Assembly (NCBI RefSeq): GCF_024385465.1
Contig: NZ_JANFLS010000004.1
Span: 1-64,000, forward strand
Length of the DNA: 64,000 bases
Reading direction: 5' to 3'
From: Arthrobacter sp. zg-Y844
Lineage (GTDB): Bacteria; Actinomycetota; Actinomycetes; Actinomycetales; Micrococcaceae
In this document: in pieces, positions 8,421-17,336 of the stretch
Layout: every line of letters begins with the position of its first letter
Position numbering within the stretch: position 1 is the first letter of the stretch
The notes under the pieces: model-generated
Seen by the model: the letters and a program-made list of their open reading frames with translations, nothing else
What the model was told of the DNA's origin: nothing
The model's database searches: none
Position numbers and translations under genes: made by a program

Positions 8421-9450
8421 CTTCGCCCGGAGCCACCGTGTCCAGGAAGGTCCGGACCATGGCGGGGTGGTCCAGCGCCATGGCCACCGAAATCACCGGT
8501 GCCGGGGCGAGCAGGCCGTGCACCGTGTCCTCGCCGGCGATTCTCCGCCGGTCCACCAGGGTCTGGCCGCGGCTGTGCCCGGCAAGCTCCACCCGCACCG
8601 GGTAATCCTCCAGCACCACGGTTTCCGGTGCGGCAATCAGGCAGGCGGCACCGGCGTCGCCGATGGTCATGGGGTCCAGGGTGCCGTCATTGGCGCTCAC
8701 CGTGGGAAGCGGCTCCGCGCCCAGGACACCTCCGGCCGCCCGGGTCCGGGCACCCAAGGCCAGCAGCGAACCCACGAGCCGGGCACCGGGATCCGCGGAG
8801 GCTTCCAGCTTTAGGTACTGCGGCGCATCGAGGGTCGCGAGCATAAAGACGTCCAGCCCGTACATGGTCACGGGAACACCGCTCTCCAGCACCACTGCCA
8901 GCGCCTCGGGATCATGCCAGGCATTGAACTCGGCATGCGAGGTGGCATTACCCATCCCGGCGGATCCGCCCATAAACACGATCCGTTCCAGCTTCCGGGC
9001 CGTGAGCGGGTAGGCCCGCAGGAACACCGCCAGGTTGGTCAGCGGGCCGATGCCCAGCAGGGTCACCGGTTCCGGAGACTCTTCGATGGTGCGGTGCAGC
9101 AGTTCGACGGCGGCCAGGGGTGAAGCCGATGCGCTGGCGGCGGGCAGCTGCAGCCCGCCGATCCCGTTGGCGCCGTGGAAGGCGTGTGCATTGCGGGGCT
9201 CGTTGATCAGCGGCCGCTCCGCCCCGCGGGCCACCGGAACGTCCGGCCGTCCGGCGAGGTCCAGCACGTCCAGGGTGTTGCGGAGCACCTGGTCGACGTC
9301 GGTGTTCCCGGCTACGCAGGTCACGGCGCGCAGGTCGATGCGCGGGCTGCGGGCCAGGAAGGTCAGGGCCAGGGCATCGTCCACGCCGGTGTCGACGTCG
9401 GCAATCACCGGGATGCGGCGCGGTTGATCGGGGGAGGAAGAAGAATGCAC
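8407..9450 (-). CDS. Nucleoside hydrolase (inosine/uridine-preferring type)
   Basis: A 347-residue protein with the Asp-rich calcium-binding N-terminal signature DVDTGVDDALAL (about 18-29) of the IUNH family, then conserved segments TCVAGNTDVDQ and LLGIGPLTNLA. The family cleaves the N-glycosidic bond of ribonucleosides to free base plus ribose for salvage. Base preference cannot be read from the sequence. The gene is divergent from an FAD oxidoreductase across a short intergenic region holding a perfect 16-bp inverted repeat, so the two may be co-regulated. Confidence 0.88.
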   Translation of the reverse strand: MHSSSSPDQPRRIPVIADVDTGVDDALALTFLARSPRIDLRAVTCVAGNTDVDQVLRNTLDVLDLAGRPDVPVARGAERPLINEPRNAHAFHGANGIGGLQLPAASASASPLAAVELLHRTIEESPEPVTLLGIGPLTNLAVFLRAYPLTARKLERIVFMGGSAGMGNATSHAEFNAWHDPEALAVVLESGVPVTMYGLDVFMLATLDAPQYLKLEASADPGARLVGSLLALGARTRAAGGVLGAEPLPTVSANDGTLDPMTIGDAGAACLIAAPETVVLEDYPVRVELAGHSRGQTLVDRRRIAGEDTVHGLLAPAPVISVAMALDHPAMVRTFLDTVAPGEAIRS

Positions 9451-9480
9451 GGCGCCGTCTTTCGCTTAACCTGCTGGAAA

Positions 9481-9496
9481 TTACCTGACAAGGTAA
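9481..9496. promoter_or_regulatory. Perfect inverted repeat, candidate operator
   Basis: TTACCT-N4-AGGTAA lies between the divergent nucleoside hydrolase and FAD oxidoreductase genes, 31 nt from one start and 42 nt from the other. The perfect arms and position suggest a transcription-factor site. No regulator gene is adjacent. Confidence 0.5.
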
Positions 9497-9538
9497 CCAG
9501 AGAATTAAACCCTGCGGTACTTCATGAAGGGGGAAGGC

Positions 9539-10696
9539 ATGCCGACCACGCTTCCGCGGGATACCGTCGCCGTCCTGGGCGGCGGTGTGCTGGGACTTTC
9601 CACTGCGGTGCAGCTGCTGCGCGGCGGTGCGGACGTGCTGCTGGTGACGGAAGCGGAGGTGGGCAGCGGAGCCTCCGGGCGCTCGCTGTCCTGGCTGAAC
9701 GCCGGCGGCGGTTACGGCGAGGATTACTACCGGCTGCGGATGGCCGGTATCGACCGGTACCGGACCCTGCTGGCGCAGAACCCCGGCATCGAATGGCTTG
9801 CCTTCGACGGCGGCCTGTACTGGGATGACGACCCGTTCGTTGTCGTCGAGCGGCACAACGGTCAGACCCGGCAGGGCTACGACGCCCGGATGCTGGAACG
9901 CGAAGACGTTCCGGCAATGGTGCCCGGCGTGGACCCGGGGGTGTTGCCGCACCGGGTGCTGGTCAACCCGGGCGAAGGCTGGGTGTCGCTCCCGCACCTG
10001 GTCCGGTACCTGGCCGAGGAATTCACGATGCGCGGCGGCACCCTGATTGAATACGCCGGCAGGTGCACGGTTACCCGCGCGGTTCCGGGCGGCGCCGGGC
10101 CCGACGGCGGCATCAGGGCGCGCGGGATCCGCACCGCCGGCGGGGAAGAATACGGGGCCGACGCCGTCGTCGTCGCCTGCGGAGCCGGCACCCCCGCAGT
10201 ACTCGCCGAGGCCGGCGTCCACCTGCCCGATGCCTCCGACCCGGCCATGCTGGTGATCAGCGAACCGGTGGACCACGGACTGCGGGCCGTGCTGAACACG
10301 CCCCGGATTTCGCTGCGCCCGCACCCCGGCGGACGGCTCGCCATGGATTCCACCTGGTACTTGGACCGGGTGCAGCGCCTGGAGGACGGCAGCTGGAGTG
10401 TGGATCCCGAGGTGTCGGCCGAGCTGGCGGCGGAGGCGAGCCGGGTGCTGGCCGGGCATCCGGAGGTGGTGCCGCAGAGCCGGCAGCCGGGGTTGAAACC
10501 GGTGCCGGGGGACGGCGAACCGGTGCTCGGTGAGCTTGCCGCGCTGCCCGGCTGCTGGACCGCCTTCACGCACTCCGGGGCCACGCTCGGCCTGATCGCC
10601 GGGGAGCTGGTGGCCGCGGAAATCCTCACCGGCCGCCGGCACCCGCTGCTGGAACCGTTCCGGCCCGAGCGTTTCACTTTCGGCTGGGACTCCTAA
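9539..10696 (+). CDS. FAD-dependent oxidoreductase (DAO / glycine oxidase family)
   Basis: The ATG at 9539 follows AAGGGGGAAGG and is preferred over the in-frame ATG at 9524, which lies before that ribosome site. The dinucleotide fold TVAVLGGGVLGLSTAVQLL binds FAD, followed by SGASGRSLSWLNAGGGYG, typical of D-amino-acid oxidase-like flavoproteins. The C-terminal half carries the GLKPVPGDGEPVLGE and THSGATLG segments that close the FAD site. Likely a cytosolic amine or amino-acid oxidase or dehydrogenase; the substrate is unknown. It is divergent from the nucleoside hydrolase. Confidence 0.82.
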   Translation: MPTTLPRDTVAVLGGGVLGLSTAVQLLRGGADVLLVTEAEVGSGASGRSLSWLNAGGGYGEDYYRLRMAGIDRYRTLLAQNPGIEWLAFDGGLYWDDDPFVVVERHNGQTRQGYDARMLEREDVPAMVPGVDPGVLPHRVLVNPGEGWVSLPHLVRYLAEEFTMRGGTLIEYAGRCTVTRAVPGGAGPDGGIRARGIRTAGGEEYGADAVVVACGAGTPAVLAEAGVHLPDASDPAMLVISEPVDHGLRAVLNTPRISLRPHPGGRLAMDSTWYLDRVQRLEDGSWSVDPEVSAELAAEASRVLAGHPEVVPQSRQPGLKPVPGDGEPVLGELAALPGCWTAFTHSGATLGLIAGELVAAEILTGRRHPLLEPFRPERFTFGWDS

Positions 10697-10720
10697 GCCG
10701 ACGGGTTTCTAGGCCGGTTC

Positions 10721-11908
10721 CTAAACGGCGCGCGGCGCGGCCAGCACCGGAGCGAAGGCCAGCTCCGCGGCGCCGACCAGCAGCAGTTCCGAACGCAGCG
10801 CCGCCCGGCGCAGCAGTACCCGCCGGCCCAGGCCCGCCACCGCCTCGGCGGCAACGGCGTCGGTCAGCCGCTGGGGGTTGGAAGCAAACAGGGTGCCGAG
10901 GAAACCGCCCAGGACAATCGTGTCCGGATTGAAGATGTTCACGAAGTTCGTCAGGGCCACTGCCAGCTGATCCAGCTGCCGGTCCGCCTCGGCGCGGACT
11001 GCAGCGGTCTGCTGTTCGGCCATCGCCGCGTCCAGCGTGTCCTGGTCCGCACGGTCCAGGCCCAGCACCTCCAGCAGTCCGGCCAGGTTCACTTCCGTTT
11101 CCAGGCAGCCGCGCCGGCCGCAGTGGCACCGTTCACCGTCGCTGCGGACCAGCGTGTGTCCGAGCTCGCCCGCGTAGCCGTCCGCTCCGCGCAGCGGCCT
11201 GCCGGCGACGATGATCCCGCCGCCGATCCCGCTTGCACTGCCGTTGAGGTACACGGCATTGTCAGTGTCTACGGCGGCACCGAAGAGACTCTCGGCCACC
11301 GAACCCAGGGTGGCGTCGTTGCCGGCGAAGACCGGCAGGGCCAGTGCCTCGGCCAGGGGAGCGGCCAGCGGCTCGTTCCGCCAACCCAGGTGCGGTGCCA
11401 GCAGCACCTGGCCGTCGGAGGTGCGGGTGAGCCCGGGAACGGCCACGCCGACCCCGGCAATCCGGTCCATTCCGGCCAGGTCCGGAGCCATCCCGGCCAG
11501 CACGGCGCGGGTGATGCTTACCGTCTCGGCCACGCTCGGCCGGGAAACCGTGTCGTGGCGGACCCGGCGGTGTACCCGGCCGCCCAGTCCCACCAGGCCG
11601 ACGGTCACGGCGTCGACGTCGGGATGGACCACTACGGCGGCCACCCGCTCGTTGGGGTGGACCAGCGGGCTGGGCCGGCCGACCCGTCCGGCGGGCGGAT
11701 CCGTCTCGTAAGCCAGCCCCATGCCGGCCAGTTCGCCGACGAGGGCACCGATGGTGGAGCGGTTGAAGCCGGTAAGCCGGGTCAGGTCCGCGCGGGAGAG
11801 CTGCCCGTTCCGGTGCAGCAGGGTCAGGATGCGGGAGAGGTTGGCGGACCGCAGGTTATCGGTACCGCGGCCTGCCGGTGCAGGGGCGCTGATAATGCCG
11901 CGTTCCAC
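10721..11908 (-). CDS. xylR: ROK-family transcriptional regulator, probable xylose repressor XylR
   Basis: GTG at 11908 is the chosen start because GGGGAGG lies 10 nt upstream; an ATG at 11938 has GGAGG directly abutting it with no spacing. The N-terminal winged helix-turn-helix (LSRADLTRLTGFNRSTIGALV) precedes a ROK sugar-kinase-like domain with the zinc motif CHCGRRGCLE. Such regulators usually bind a sugar and derepress a neighbouring operon. It is divergent from xylA, and the shared intergenic region has two matching dyads, so it is probably the D-xylose-responsive repressor of xylA-xylB. Ligand identity is inference from neighbours. Confidence 0.83.
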   Translation of the reverse strand: MERGIISAPAPAGRGTDNLRSANLSRILTLLHRNGQLSRADLTRLTGFNRSTIGALVGELAGMGLAYETDPPAGRVGRPSPLVHPNERVAAVVVHPDVDAVTVGLVGLGGRVHRRVRHDTVSRPSVAETVSITRAVLAGMAPDLAGMDRIAGVGVAVPGLTRTSDGQVLLAPHLGWRNEPLAAPLAEALALPVFAGNDATLGSVAESLFGAAVDTDNAVYLNGSASGIGGGIIVAGRPLRGADGYAGELGHTLVRSDGERCHCGRRGCLETEVNLAGLLEVLGLDRADQDTLDAAMAEQQTAAVRAEADRQLDQLAVALTNFVNIFNPDTIVLGGFLGTLFASNPQRLTDAVAAEAVAGLGRRVLLRRAALRSELLLVGAAELAFAPVLAAPRAV

Positions 11909-11969
11909 GTCTTTGTTTCCTCCCCGGTTACTGGTCATCCTCCAGCCTACCTGTCGACGTCACGATTTG

Positions 11970-11984
11970 GTTGGGGGCGGCAAC
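11970..11984. promoter_or_regulatory. Dyad GTTG-N7-CAAC, candidate XylR operator 1
   Basis: Inverted repeat GTTG-N7-CAAC with further T/A symmetry on both flanks (TTT before, AAA after). The same arms and spacing recur at 12071-12085, on the other side of the regulator-xylA intergenic region. Confidence 0.5.
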
Positions 11985-12044
11985 AAAATATCCTCCGGCA
12001 GCCCGCACCGCGTGCGGGGCGGAAGCTTTTTCGTCCGGGAACCA

Positions 12045-12073
12045 TTGACACCGGACCGCTGCCCGAATATGTT
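12045..12073 (+). promoter_or_regulatory. xylA promoter
   Basis: A consensus -35 TTGACA (12045-12050) and TATGTT (12068-12073) are separated by 17 nt. The predicted start, near 12080, falls inside the second GTTG-N7-CAAC dyad, which fits repression by a bound regulator. Confidence 0.65.
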
Positions 12074-12085
12074 GTTGCTTCCAAC
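12071..12085. promoter_or_regulatory. Dyad GTTG-N7-CAAC, candidate XylR operator 2
   Basis: Second copy of GTTG-N7-CAAC, overlapping the end of the -10 and the likely transcription start of xylA. Centre-to-centre distance to the first copy is 101 bp. Confidence 0.55.
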
Positions 12086-12107
12086 TAATACTTGATCTGG
12101 AGCTATC

Positions 12108-13295
12108 GTGACAATGACGCCATCGCCTTCCGACCGCTTTACCTTCGGCCTCTGGACCATCGGCTGGACCGGAACCGACCCCTTCGGCACACCGACGCGG
12201 GCCGCACTGGATCCCATCAAGGGCATGCACAAGCTCGCTGAACTGGGCGCCTACGGGGTGACCTTCCACGACAATGACCTGGTTCCCTTCGACGCCACGG
12301 CGCAGGAGCGGGACATCATCATCAAGAACTTCACCAACGCCCTGGCCGAAACCGGCCTCAAGGCACCCATGGTGACCACCAACCTGTTCACGCACCCGGT
12401 GTTCAAGGACGGCGGCTTCACCTCCAATGACCGCTCCGTCCGCCGCTTCGCGCTGCGCAAGGTGCTGCGAAACATCGACCTCGCCGCGGAGCTCGGCGCG
12501 GAAACCTTCGTGATGTGGGGCGGCCGCGAAGGCAGCGAATACGACGGTTCCAAGGACTTCTCCGCAGCCTTTGACCGCATGCGTGAGGGCATCGACACCG
12601 CTGCCGGCTACATCAAGGAGAAGGGCTACGGGCTGCGCATCGCCATCGAGCCCAAGCCCAACGAACCGCGCGGCGACATCTTCCTGCCGACCATCGGCCA
12701 CGGCCTGGCATTCATCGCCCAGCTCGAGCACGGTGACATTGTCGGCCTGAACCCGGAGACCGGGCACGAGCAGATGGCCGGGCTGAACTTCACCCACGGC
12801 ATCGCCCAGGCCCTGTGGTCCGGCAAGCTGTTCCACATCGACCTCAACGGCCAGAAGTCCATCAAGTTCGACCAGGACCTCGTCTTCGGGCACGGCGACC
12901 TTACCAGCGCCTTCTTCACCGTGGACCTGCTGGAGAACGGTTTCCCCAACGGCGGACCGCGCTACGAAGGCCCGCGGCACTTCGACTACAAGCCCTCCCG
13001 CACCGAGGGCTACGAAGGCGTCTGGGAATCCGCCAAGGCCAACATGGACATGTACCTGCTGCTCAAGGAACGTGCCCTGGCCTTCCGCGCCGATCCCGAG
13101 GTACAGGAAGCCATGCAGTACGCCGGCATTACCGAGCTGGCACAGCCCACGCTGGCTGCCGGTGAATCCGTCACGGACCTGCTTTCCGATTCCGCGTCCT
13201 TCGAGGACTTCAACGCCGACGCCGCCGCGGACCGCGACTTCGGTTTCGTGAAGCTGAACCAGCTTGCGCTGGAACACCTGATGGGTGCCCGCTAG
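12108..13295 (+). CDS. xylA: D-xylose isomerase
   Basis: GTG start with TGGAG upstream; 395 aa, the normal length for class I actinobacterial enzymes. It converts D-xylose to D-xylulose in the cytosol. The catalytic pair H54/D57 (FHDNDL) and metal ligands E181, K183 ([10 protein letters not shown]), E217, H220 (NPETGHE), D245, D255 and D257 are all visible at the positions used in the Streptomyces/Actinoplanes enzymes. The last metal Asp appears as D293 (RHFDYKP). First gene of a xylose operon controlled by the divergent ROK gene; xylB follows after an intercistronic hairpin. Confidence 0.96.
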   Translation: MTMTPSPSDRFTFGLWTIGWTGTDPFGTPTRAALDPIKGMHKLAELGAYGVTFHDNDLVPFDATAQERDIIIKNFTNALAETGLKAPMVTTNLFTHPVFKDGGFTSNDRSVRRFALRKVLRNIDLAAELGAETFVMWGGREGSEYDGSKDFSAAFDRMREGIDTAAGYIKEKGYGLRIAIEPKPNEPRGDIFLPTIGHGLAFIAQLEHGDIVGLNPETGHEQMAGLNFTHGIAQALWSGKLFHIDLNGQKSIKFDQDLVFGHGDLTSAFFTVDLLENGFPNGGPRYEGPRHFDYKPSRTEGYEGVWESAKANMDMYLLLKERALAFRADPEVQEAMQYAGITELAQPTLAAGESVTDLLSDSASFEDFNADAAADRDFGFVKLNQLALEHLMGAR

Positions 13296-13331
13296 GCTAC
13301 CTGCGCACGACGCGCAAAACATCACCGAATC

Positions 13332-13368
13332 GTGCTGCCGCCGGGCCCTGGGGGACCGGCGGCAGCAC
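13332..13368 (+). terminator. Intercistronic hairpin between xylA and xylB
   Basis: A perfect 13-bp stem (arms 13332-13344 and 13356-13368) with an 11-nt loop sits between the two cistrons. No T-run follows. It may reduce readthrough or protect the xylA message, giving more xylA than xylB. Confidence 0.6.
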
Positions 13369-13385
13369 CCGTTGAAAGGCTCGAC

Positions 13386-14807
13386 ATGCCACTCGTTGCC
13401 GGAGTCGACAGCTCCACCCAGTCCTGCAAGGTAGTCATCCGCGATGCCCAGACCGGCGCGCTGCTGCGCGAAGGCACGGCCCGCCACCCGGCTGGTACCG
13501 AGGTGGACCCGGAAGCATGGTGGGCAGCCTTCCTGGAAGCTGCGGCGGCTGCCGGGGGACTGGACGACGTCGACGCCGTCTCGGTAGGCGGGCAGCAGCA
13601 CGGCATGGTCTGCCTGGATGAAACCGGTGCCGTGGTCCGCCCGGCCCTGCTCTGGAACGATGTCCGCTCCGCCGCTGCCGCGGACAAGCTCGTTGCCGAT
13701 GCCGGGCCCGACGGTGCCCGGTACTGGGCCGACACCACGGGCTCGGTGCCGGTGGCCTCGTTCACTGCGACGAAGCTGCGCTGGCTGGCCGAAAACGAAC
13801 CGGAAAACGCCGCCCGCACCGCCGCCGTCTGCCTGCCGCACGACTGGCTGAGCTGGCGCCTGGCCGGTTACGGGCCGGGCAGCGGTGCGGAAGGGCTGGC
13901 CGCTCTGACCACCGACCGGTCCGACGCCTCCGGCACCGGCTACTGGTCCCCGTCCACCGGCGAGTACCTCCCTGAAATCCTGGAGCAGACCCTCGGCCAC
14001 GTGCCGCAGCTGCCCCGCGTCCTGGGCCCGCTCGAAGCGGGTGCCCGCACTCCCGCCGGTGCGCTGATCGGGCCCGGCGCCGGTGACAACGCCGCTGCCG
14101 GACTGGGTGTCGCTGCCGGGGTGGGGGATGTGGTGGTCTCCATCGGCACCTCAGGCACCGTGTTCGCCGTCGTCGACAATCCGACGTCGGACGCCACCGG
14201 CCTGGTGGCCGGCTTTGCCGACGCCACCGGTCACTTTCTCCCGCTGACCGCCACCCTGAACGCGTCCCGCATCCTGGACGCCACCGCCGCCCTGCTCGGG
14301 GTGGAACTGAACGAACTGACACGGCTGGCCCTCTCCGCTCCGGCCGGTGCCGACGGCCTGGTGATGGTGCCCTACTTCGAAGGGGAACGCACCCCTAACC
14401 TGCCGGACGCCACCGGGTCCCTGCACGGCATGACGCTGCGGAACTTCACTCCCGCCAACCTGGCCCGGGCCGCCGTCGAGGCCGTGGCCTGCTCGCTCGC
14501 GGACGGTTTCGCGGCGCTGAAGAACACGGGGGTCTCCGCGCAGCGGGTGATCCTGGTGGGCGGAGCTGCCCGGTCCGAGGCGATCCAGCAGGTCATCGCC
14601 GCTGTCTTCGAGCTTCCCGTCACCGTCCCGCGGCCGGGGGAGTACGTGGCCGACGGCGCCGCCCGGCAGGCCGCAGCCATCCTCACCGGTGAGTGGCCTG
14701 CGTGGAACGACGGCGCGTCCGTGGTGGTCACGGCGGATCCCACGCCCGGGGTGCTGCAGCGTTACCGGCAGGCTGCGGGAAGCCCTGCGCTGCCGGCTGC
14801 CGGATAG
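13386..14807 (+). CDS. xylB: Xylulokinase
   Basis: ATG at 13386 has GAAAGG seven bases upstream; a longer frame from 13332 would run through the hairpin and adds a non-family N-terminus. The 473-residue protein is a FGGY-family kinase: phosphate loop [11 protein letters not shown] at the N-terminus, VGGQQHGMV and WNDVRS in the sugar site, [13 protein letters not shown] with the likely catalytic Asp, and a second phosphate segment SIGTSGTVF. It phosphorylates D-xylulose to xylulose 5-phosphate for the pentose phosphate pathway. It follows xylA and precedes the epimerase. Confidence 0.93.
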   Translation: MPLVAGVDSSTQSCKVVIRDAQTGALLREGTARHPAGTEVDPEAWWAAFLEAAAAAGGLDDVDAVSVGGQQHGMVCLDETGAVVRPALLWNDVRSAAAADKLVADAGPDGARYWADTTGSVPVASFTATKLRWLAENEPENAARTAAVCLPHDWLSWRLAGYGPGSGAEGLAALTTDRSDASGTGYWSPSTGEYLPEILEQTLGHVPQLPRVLGPLEAGARTPAGALIGPGAGDNAAAGLGVAAGVGDVVVSIGTSGTVFAVVDNPTSDATGLVAGFADATGHFLPLTATLNASRILDATAALLGVELNELTRLALSAPAGADGLVMVPYFEGERTPNLPDATGSLHGMTLRNFTPANLARAAVEAVACSLADGFAALKNTGVSAQRVILVGGAARSEAIQQVIAAVFELPVTVPRPGEYVADGAARQAAAILTGEWPAWNDGASVVVTADPTPGVLQRYRQAAGSPALPAAG

Positions 14808-14817
14808 GATCGGGCCC

Positions 14818-15753
14818 ATGACTTCCACTTTCGGGCCCAACGGCCATCCGGTTTCCCTGGCCGCCGGGGATTACCGGGCCACCATCCTGCCGGTGGGTGC
14901 CACGCTCGCCGGGCTGACCTTCGGCGGCCGGGACGTGGTGCTGCCGCTCGCGGAGGACGAAATTCCGGAGGCCTTCACCGGCAAGGTACTGATGCCCTGG
15001 CCCAACCGGATTGCCGGCGGCCGCTACACCTTTGGCGGCACCGAGTACCAGGTGCCGGTCAACGAGCCCGAGACCGGCATGGCCCTGCACGGGCTGGTGG
15101 CCTGGGATGCCTGGGACGTTGTCGAAACCTCGCCGGAGCGCGCGGTCCTGCGGCACCGGCTGATGGGACAGCCCGGCTATCCGTTCCAGCTGGAACTGCA
15201 GGCGGTCTATGCCCTGGATGCCGACACCGGACTAAGCGTGGAGTTGTCCGCCGCCAATGCGGGCACTGCGCCCGCACCCTACGGAGCCTCTGCCCACCCC
15301 TACCTCACTGCAGACCGGGTGCCGGTGGACCGGTGCGTGCTGGACGTTCCTGCCGCGCAGGTCCTCGGTGGTCCGGAGCAGTCCGGCAGGCCCCTGGATT
15401 TGAGCGAACTGCGGGACACCAAGGGGACCGTGCTCTCCTTCTCCGCTCCGGAACCGATCGGCGCACGCACTGTGGACCATGCCTTCACCGGCCTGCCCGA
15501 CGGCGACTGGCAGGCCACGCTCACCGACCCGGAGACCGGCTTCGGCGCCGTCCTGTCCGCCAGCGGCAAGGAGGCACCGTGGCTGCAGGTCTATTCCGGC
15601 GAGAAGATGGACCGCCTGGGCGTGGGCGTGGAGCCGATGACCTGCCCCCCGGATGCCTTCAACTCCGGGGAGGGCCTCATTGTGCTGGCACCCGGCGAGG
15701 ATCACCGGCTGTCCTACCGGATCGCGGCCGTTTCTGAGAGGTCGCGGCAGTAG
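14818..15753 (+). CDS. Aldose 1-epimerase family protein
   Basis: ATG at 14818, 10 nt after the xylB stop; the long frame beginning 14689 overlaps xylB and is not used. The 311-residue protein has the GalM-type beta-sandwich signatures HGLVAWDAW, GASAHPYL (with a likely catalytic His) and VGVEPMTCPPDAFN (with a likely catalytic Glu). It interconverts sugar anomers. In this operon it would supply the alpha-D-xylopyranose form used by XylA after beta-xylosidase hydrolysis. A TAGGAT hexamer ends 8 nt before the ATG, so an extra leaderless start of transcription is possible. Confidence 0.86.
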   Translation: MTSTFGPNGHPVSLAAGDYRATILPVGATLAGLTFGGRDVVLPLAEDEIPEAFTGKVLMPWPNRIAGGRYTFGGTEYQVPVNEPETGMALHGLVAWDAWDVVETSPERAVLRHRLMGQPGYPFQLELQAVYALDADTGLSVELSAANAGTAPAPYGASAHPYLTADRVPVDRCVLDVPAAQVLGGPEQSGRPLDLSELRDTKGTVLSFSAPEPIGARTVDHAFTGLPDGDWQATLTDPETGFGAVLSASGKEAPWLQVYSGEKMDRLGVGVEPMTCPPDAFNSGEGLIVLAPGEDHRLSYRIAAVSERSRQ

Positions 15754-15762
15754 ACTTCCCGG

Positions 15763-16293
15763 ATGCGGACTCTGGAGACCGATCGACTGACCCTGCGCCC
15801 GTTCACGTCCGAGGACGCGGCGTTCGTCCTGGACCTGTACTCCCGCATGGAGGTGCAGCGTTTTCTGGGCACCAACCCCAAGCTGATGCAGGACCGGGCC
15901 GAGGCGCTTGCACTCATTGAGGCGTGGGCCGGCAGGGACGACGGAACCTGCGGCGTTTGGGCGGTGCAGGACAAGGACACCGGTCAGCTGGCCGGGACGC
16001 TGCTGCTCAAGCCCATCCCGGCGTCGGGCCCGGAACGGAAGCCCTCGGACGATATTGAAATCGGCTGGCACTTCCATCCAGACAGCTGGGGCAAGGGCTA
16101 TGCGTCGGAGGCGGGGGCAGCCGTGCTGGCACACGCGTTCGCGGCGGGCCTGCCGCAGGTCGTGGCCGTCACCAACCCCGCCAACACGGCGTCGATGCGG
16201 GTCTGCGGGAAAATCGGGTTGCAGCACCAGGGCAGCACGGACCGGTATTACAACACCGTCTGCGAGCTCTTCACCGCCGAAAACCCGGGCTAG
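15763..16293 (+). CDS. GNAT-family N-acetyltransferase (RimJ/RimL type)
   Basis: A 176-residue acetyltransferase: N-terminal TDRLTLRPFTSEDA, central strand DIEIGWHFHPDSWGKGYASEAG containing the acetyl-CoA loop, and VTNPANTASMRVCGKIG near the end. These match the RimJ/RimL branch that acetylates protein N-termini or small amines; the substrate is not known. The ATG lies 9 nt after the epimerase stop. A TAGACT element ends 7 nt before the ATG, so the gene may also be made as a leaderless transcript. It ends 2 nt before the convergent esterase gene. Confidence 0.83.
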   Translation: MRTLETDRLTLRPFTSEDAAFVLDLYSRMEVQRFLGTNPKLMQDRAEALALIEAWAGRDDGTCGVWAVQDKDTGQLAGTLLLKPIPASGPERKPSDDIEIGWHFHPDSWGKGYASEAGAAVLAHAFAAGLPQVVAVTNPANTASMRVCGKIGLQHQGSTDRYYNTVCELFTAENPG

Positions 16294-16295
16294 GG

Positions 16296-17285
16296 TTACG
16301 CGAACTGCTTCTGCAGGAACGCCAGGGCCAGGACCTCGTCCTCGATGCCGCCGGCCTCATGCTGGTTGAACGGCCACACGGACAATTCCTTCGGACCGGC
16401 GTAGTTGTTGTACGCGGCGTAGACCGTGGACGGGGGAGTGGTGGTGTCCATCAGCCCCACCGAGAACAGGGCGGGGGCCGTGGCGCGCGGCACCAGGTTC
16501 ACGGCGTCGAAATAGCGCAGCGTTTCCATGACCCGGTTGGCGGCACCTCGCTGCATGGACAGGAAATCAACGATTTCACGGTACGGGTAGCCGTCGGTGA
16601 CGGTCAGCGCCCGCGGAAAGTCGGAAAGGAACGGCACCAGGGCGACGACGGCGGCCACCTCCGGGCACAGCGAGGCGGCAGCCAGGGCCAGCCCTCCACC
16701 CTGGCTCTGTCCCAGCACGGCCACCCGCGCCGGATCGACCGGTGCCGCTCCGCTGCCGGCCAGCGAACGCATAGCCTCCACCGCCCGGACGGCATCGGTG
16801 ATTAGGCGGCGGTAGTAATAGGTCTGCGGGTCGAGCACCCCTCGCGTCATCACCCCCGGAACCTGCGGACCTGCACTGCCGCTGGCGTCCGGCGTCGCAC
16901 CCGTGCTCCACCCCGCGCCCTGCCCGCGCGTGTCCATCTGCAGGTGGGCAAAGCCGGCGGAGGCCCAGAACAGGCTCTCGCGGGCGTCCCCGCGCCCGCC
17001 GCCGTAACCGACAAACTGTACGACGCCGGGCAGTTGCCCATCACCTCGCACGCTCCGGGCGGGCAGCCGCAGCCACGCCTGGATGGGTTCACCGCCGAAA
17101 CCCGGGAACACCACGTCGTAAACTTCCACCGTCCGCAGCCCGCTGGGGTAGGGGGTGACCCCTACCGCCAGCGGGTGCTGCCGGGCCTCGTCCAGGGTGT
17201 CCGCCCAGAACCGGTCCAGGTCCTCCGGAGCGCTGGTGCTGCCTCGATAGGCGGCAAGCTGGTCAGCGGGCAGGTCGTAGTACAT
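16296..17285 (-). CDS. Acetylxylan esterase (carbohydrate esterase family 7)
   Basis: A 329-residue alpha/beta hydrolase of the CE7 acetylxylan esterase/cephalosporin-C deacetylase family. Family marks are RGQG (120-123), the nucleophile elbow GQSQGG (Ser194), the acid in GLMD (Asp280) and HE (His309) near the C-terminus. No signal peptide, so it acts in the cytosol on acetylated xylo-oligosaccharides after import. Last gene of the leftward binding protein-permease-GH3 operon, 51 nt after the GH3 stop, with GGGAG upstream of the ATG. Confidence 0.92.
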   Translation of the reverse strand: MYYDLPADQLAAYRGSTSAPEDLDRFWADTLDEARQHPLAVGVTPYPSGLRTVEVYDVVFPGFGGEPIQAWLRLPARSVRGDGQLPGVVQFVGYGGGRGDARESLFWASAGFAHLQMDTRGQGAGWSTGATPDASGSAGPQVPGVMTRGVLDPQTYYYRRLITDAVRAVEAMRSLAGSGAAPVDPARVAVLGQSQGGGLALAAASLCPEVAAVVALVPFLSDFPRALTVTDGYPYREIVDFLSMQRGAANRVMETLRYFDAVNLVPRATAPALFSVGLMDTTTPPSTVYAAYNNYAGPKELSVWPFNQHEAGGIEDEVLALAFLQKQFA

Positions 17286-17336
17286 GCGTTTCCGGCTCCC
17301 GGGTTGAAGGTGCGCGTTGCGTGCGGTTGCGGGTGC

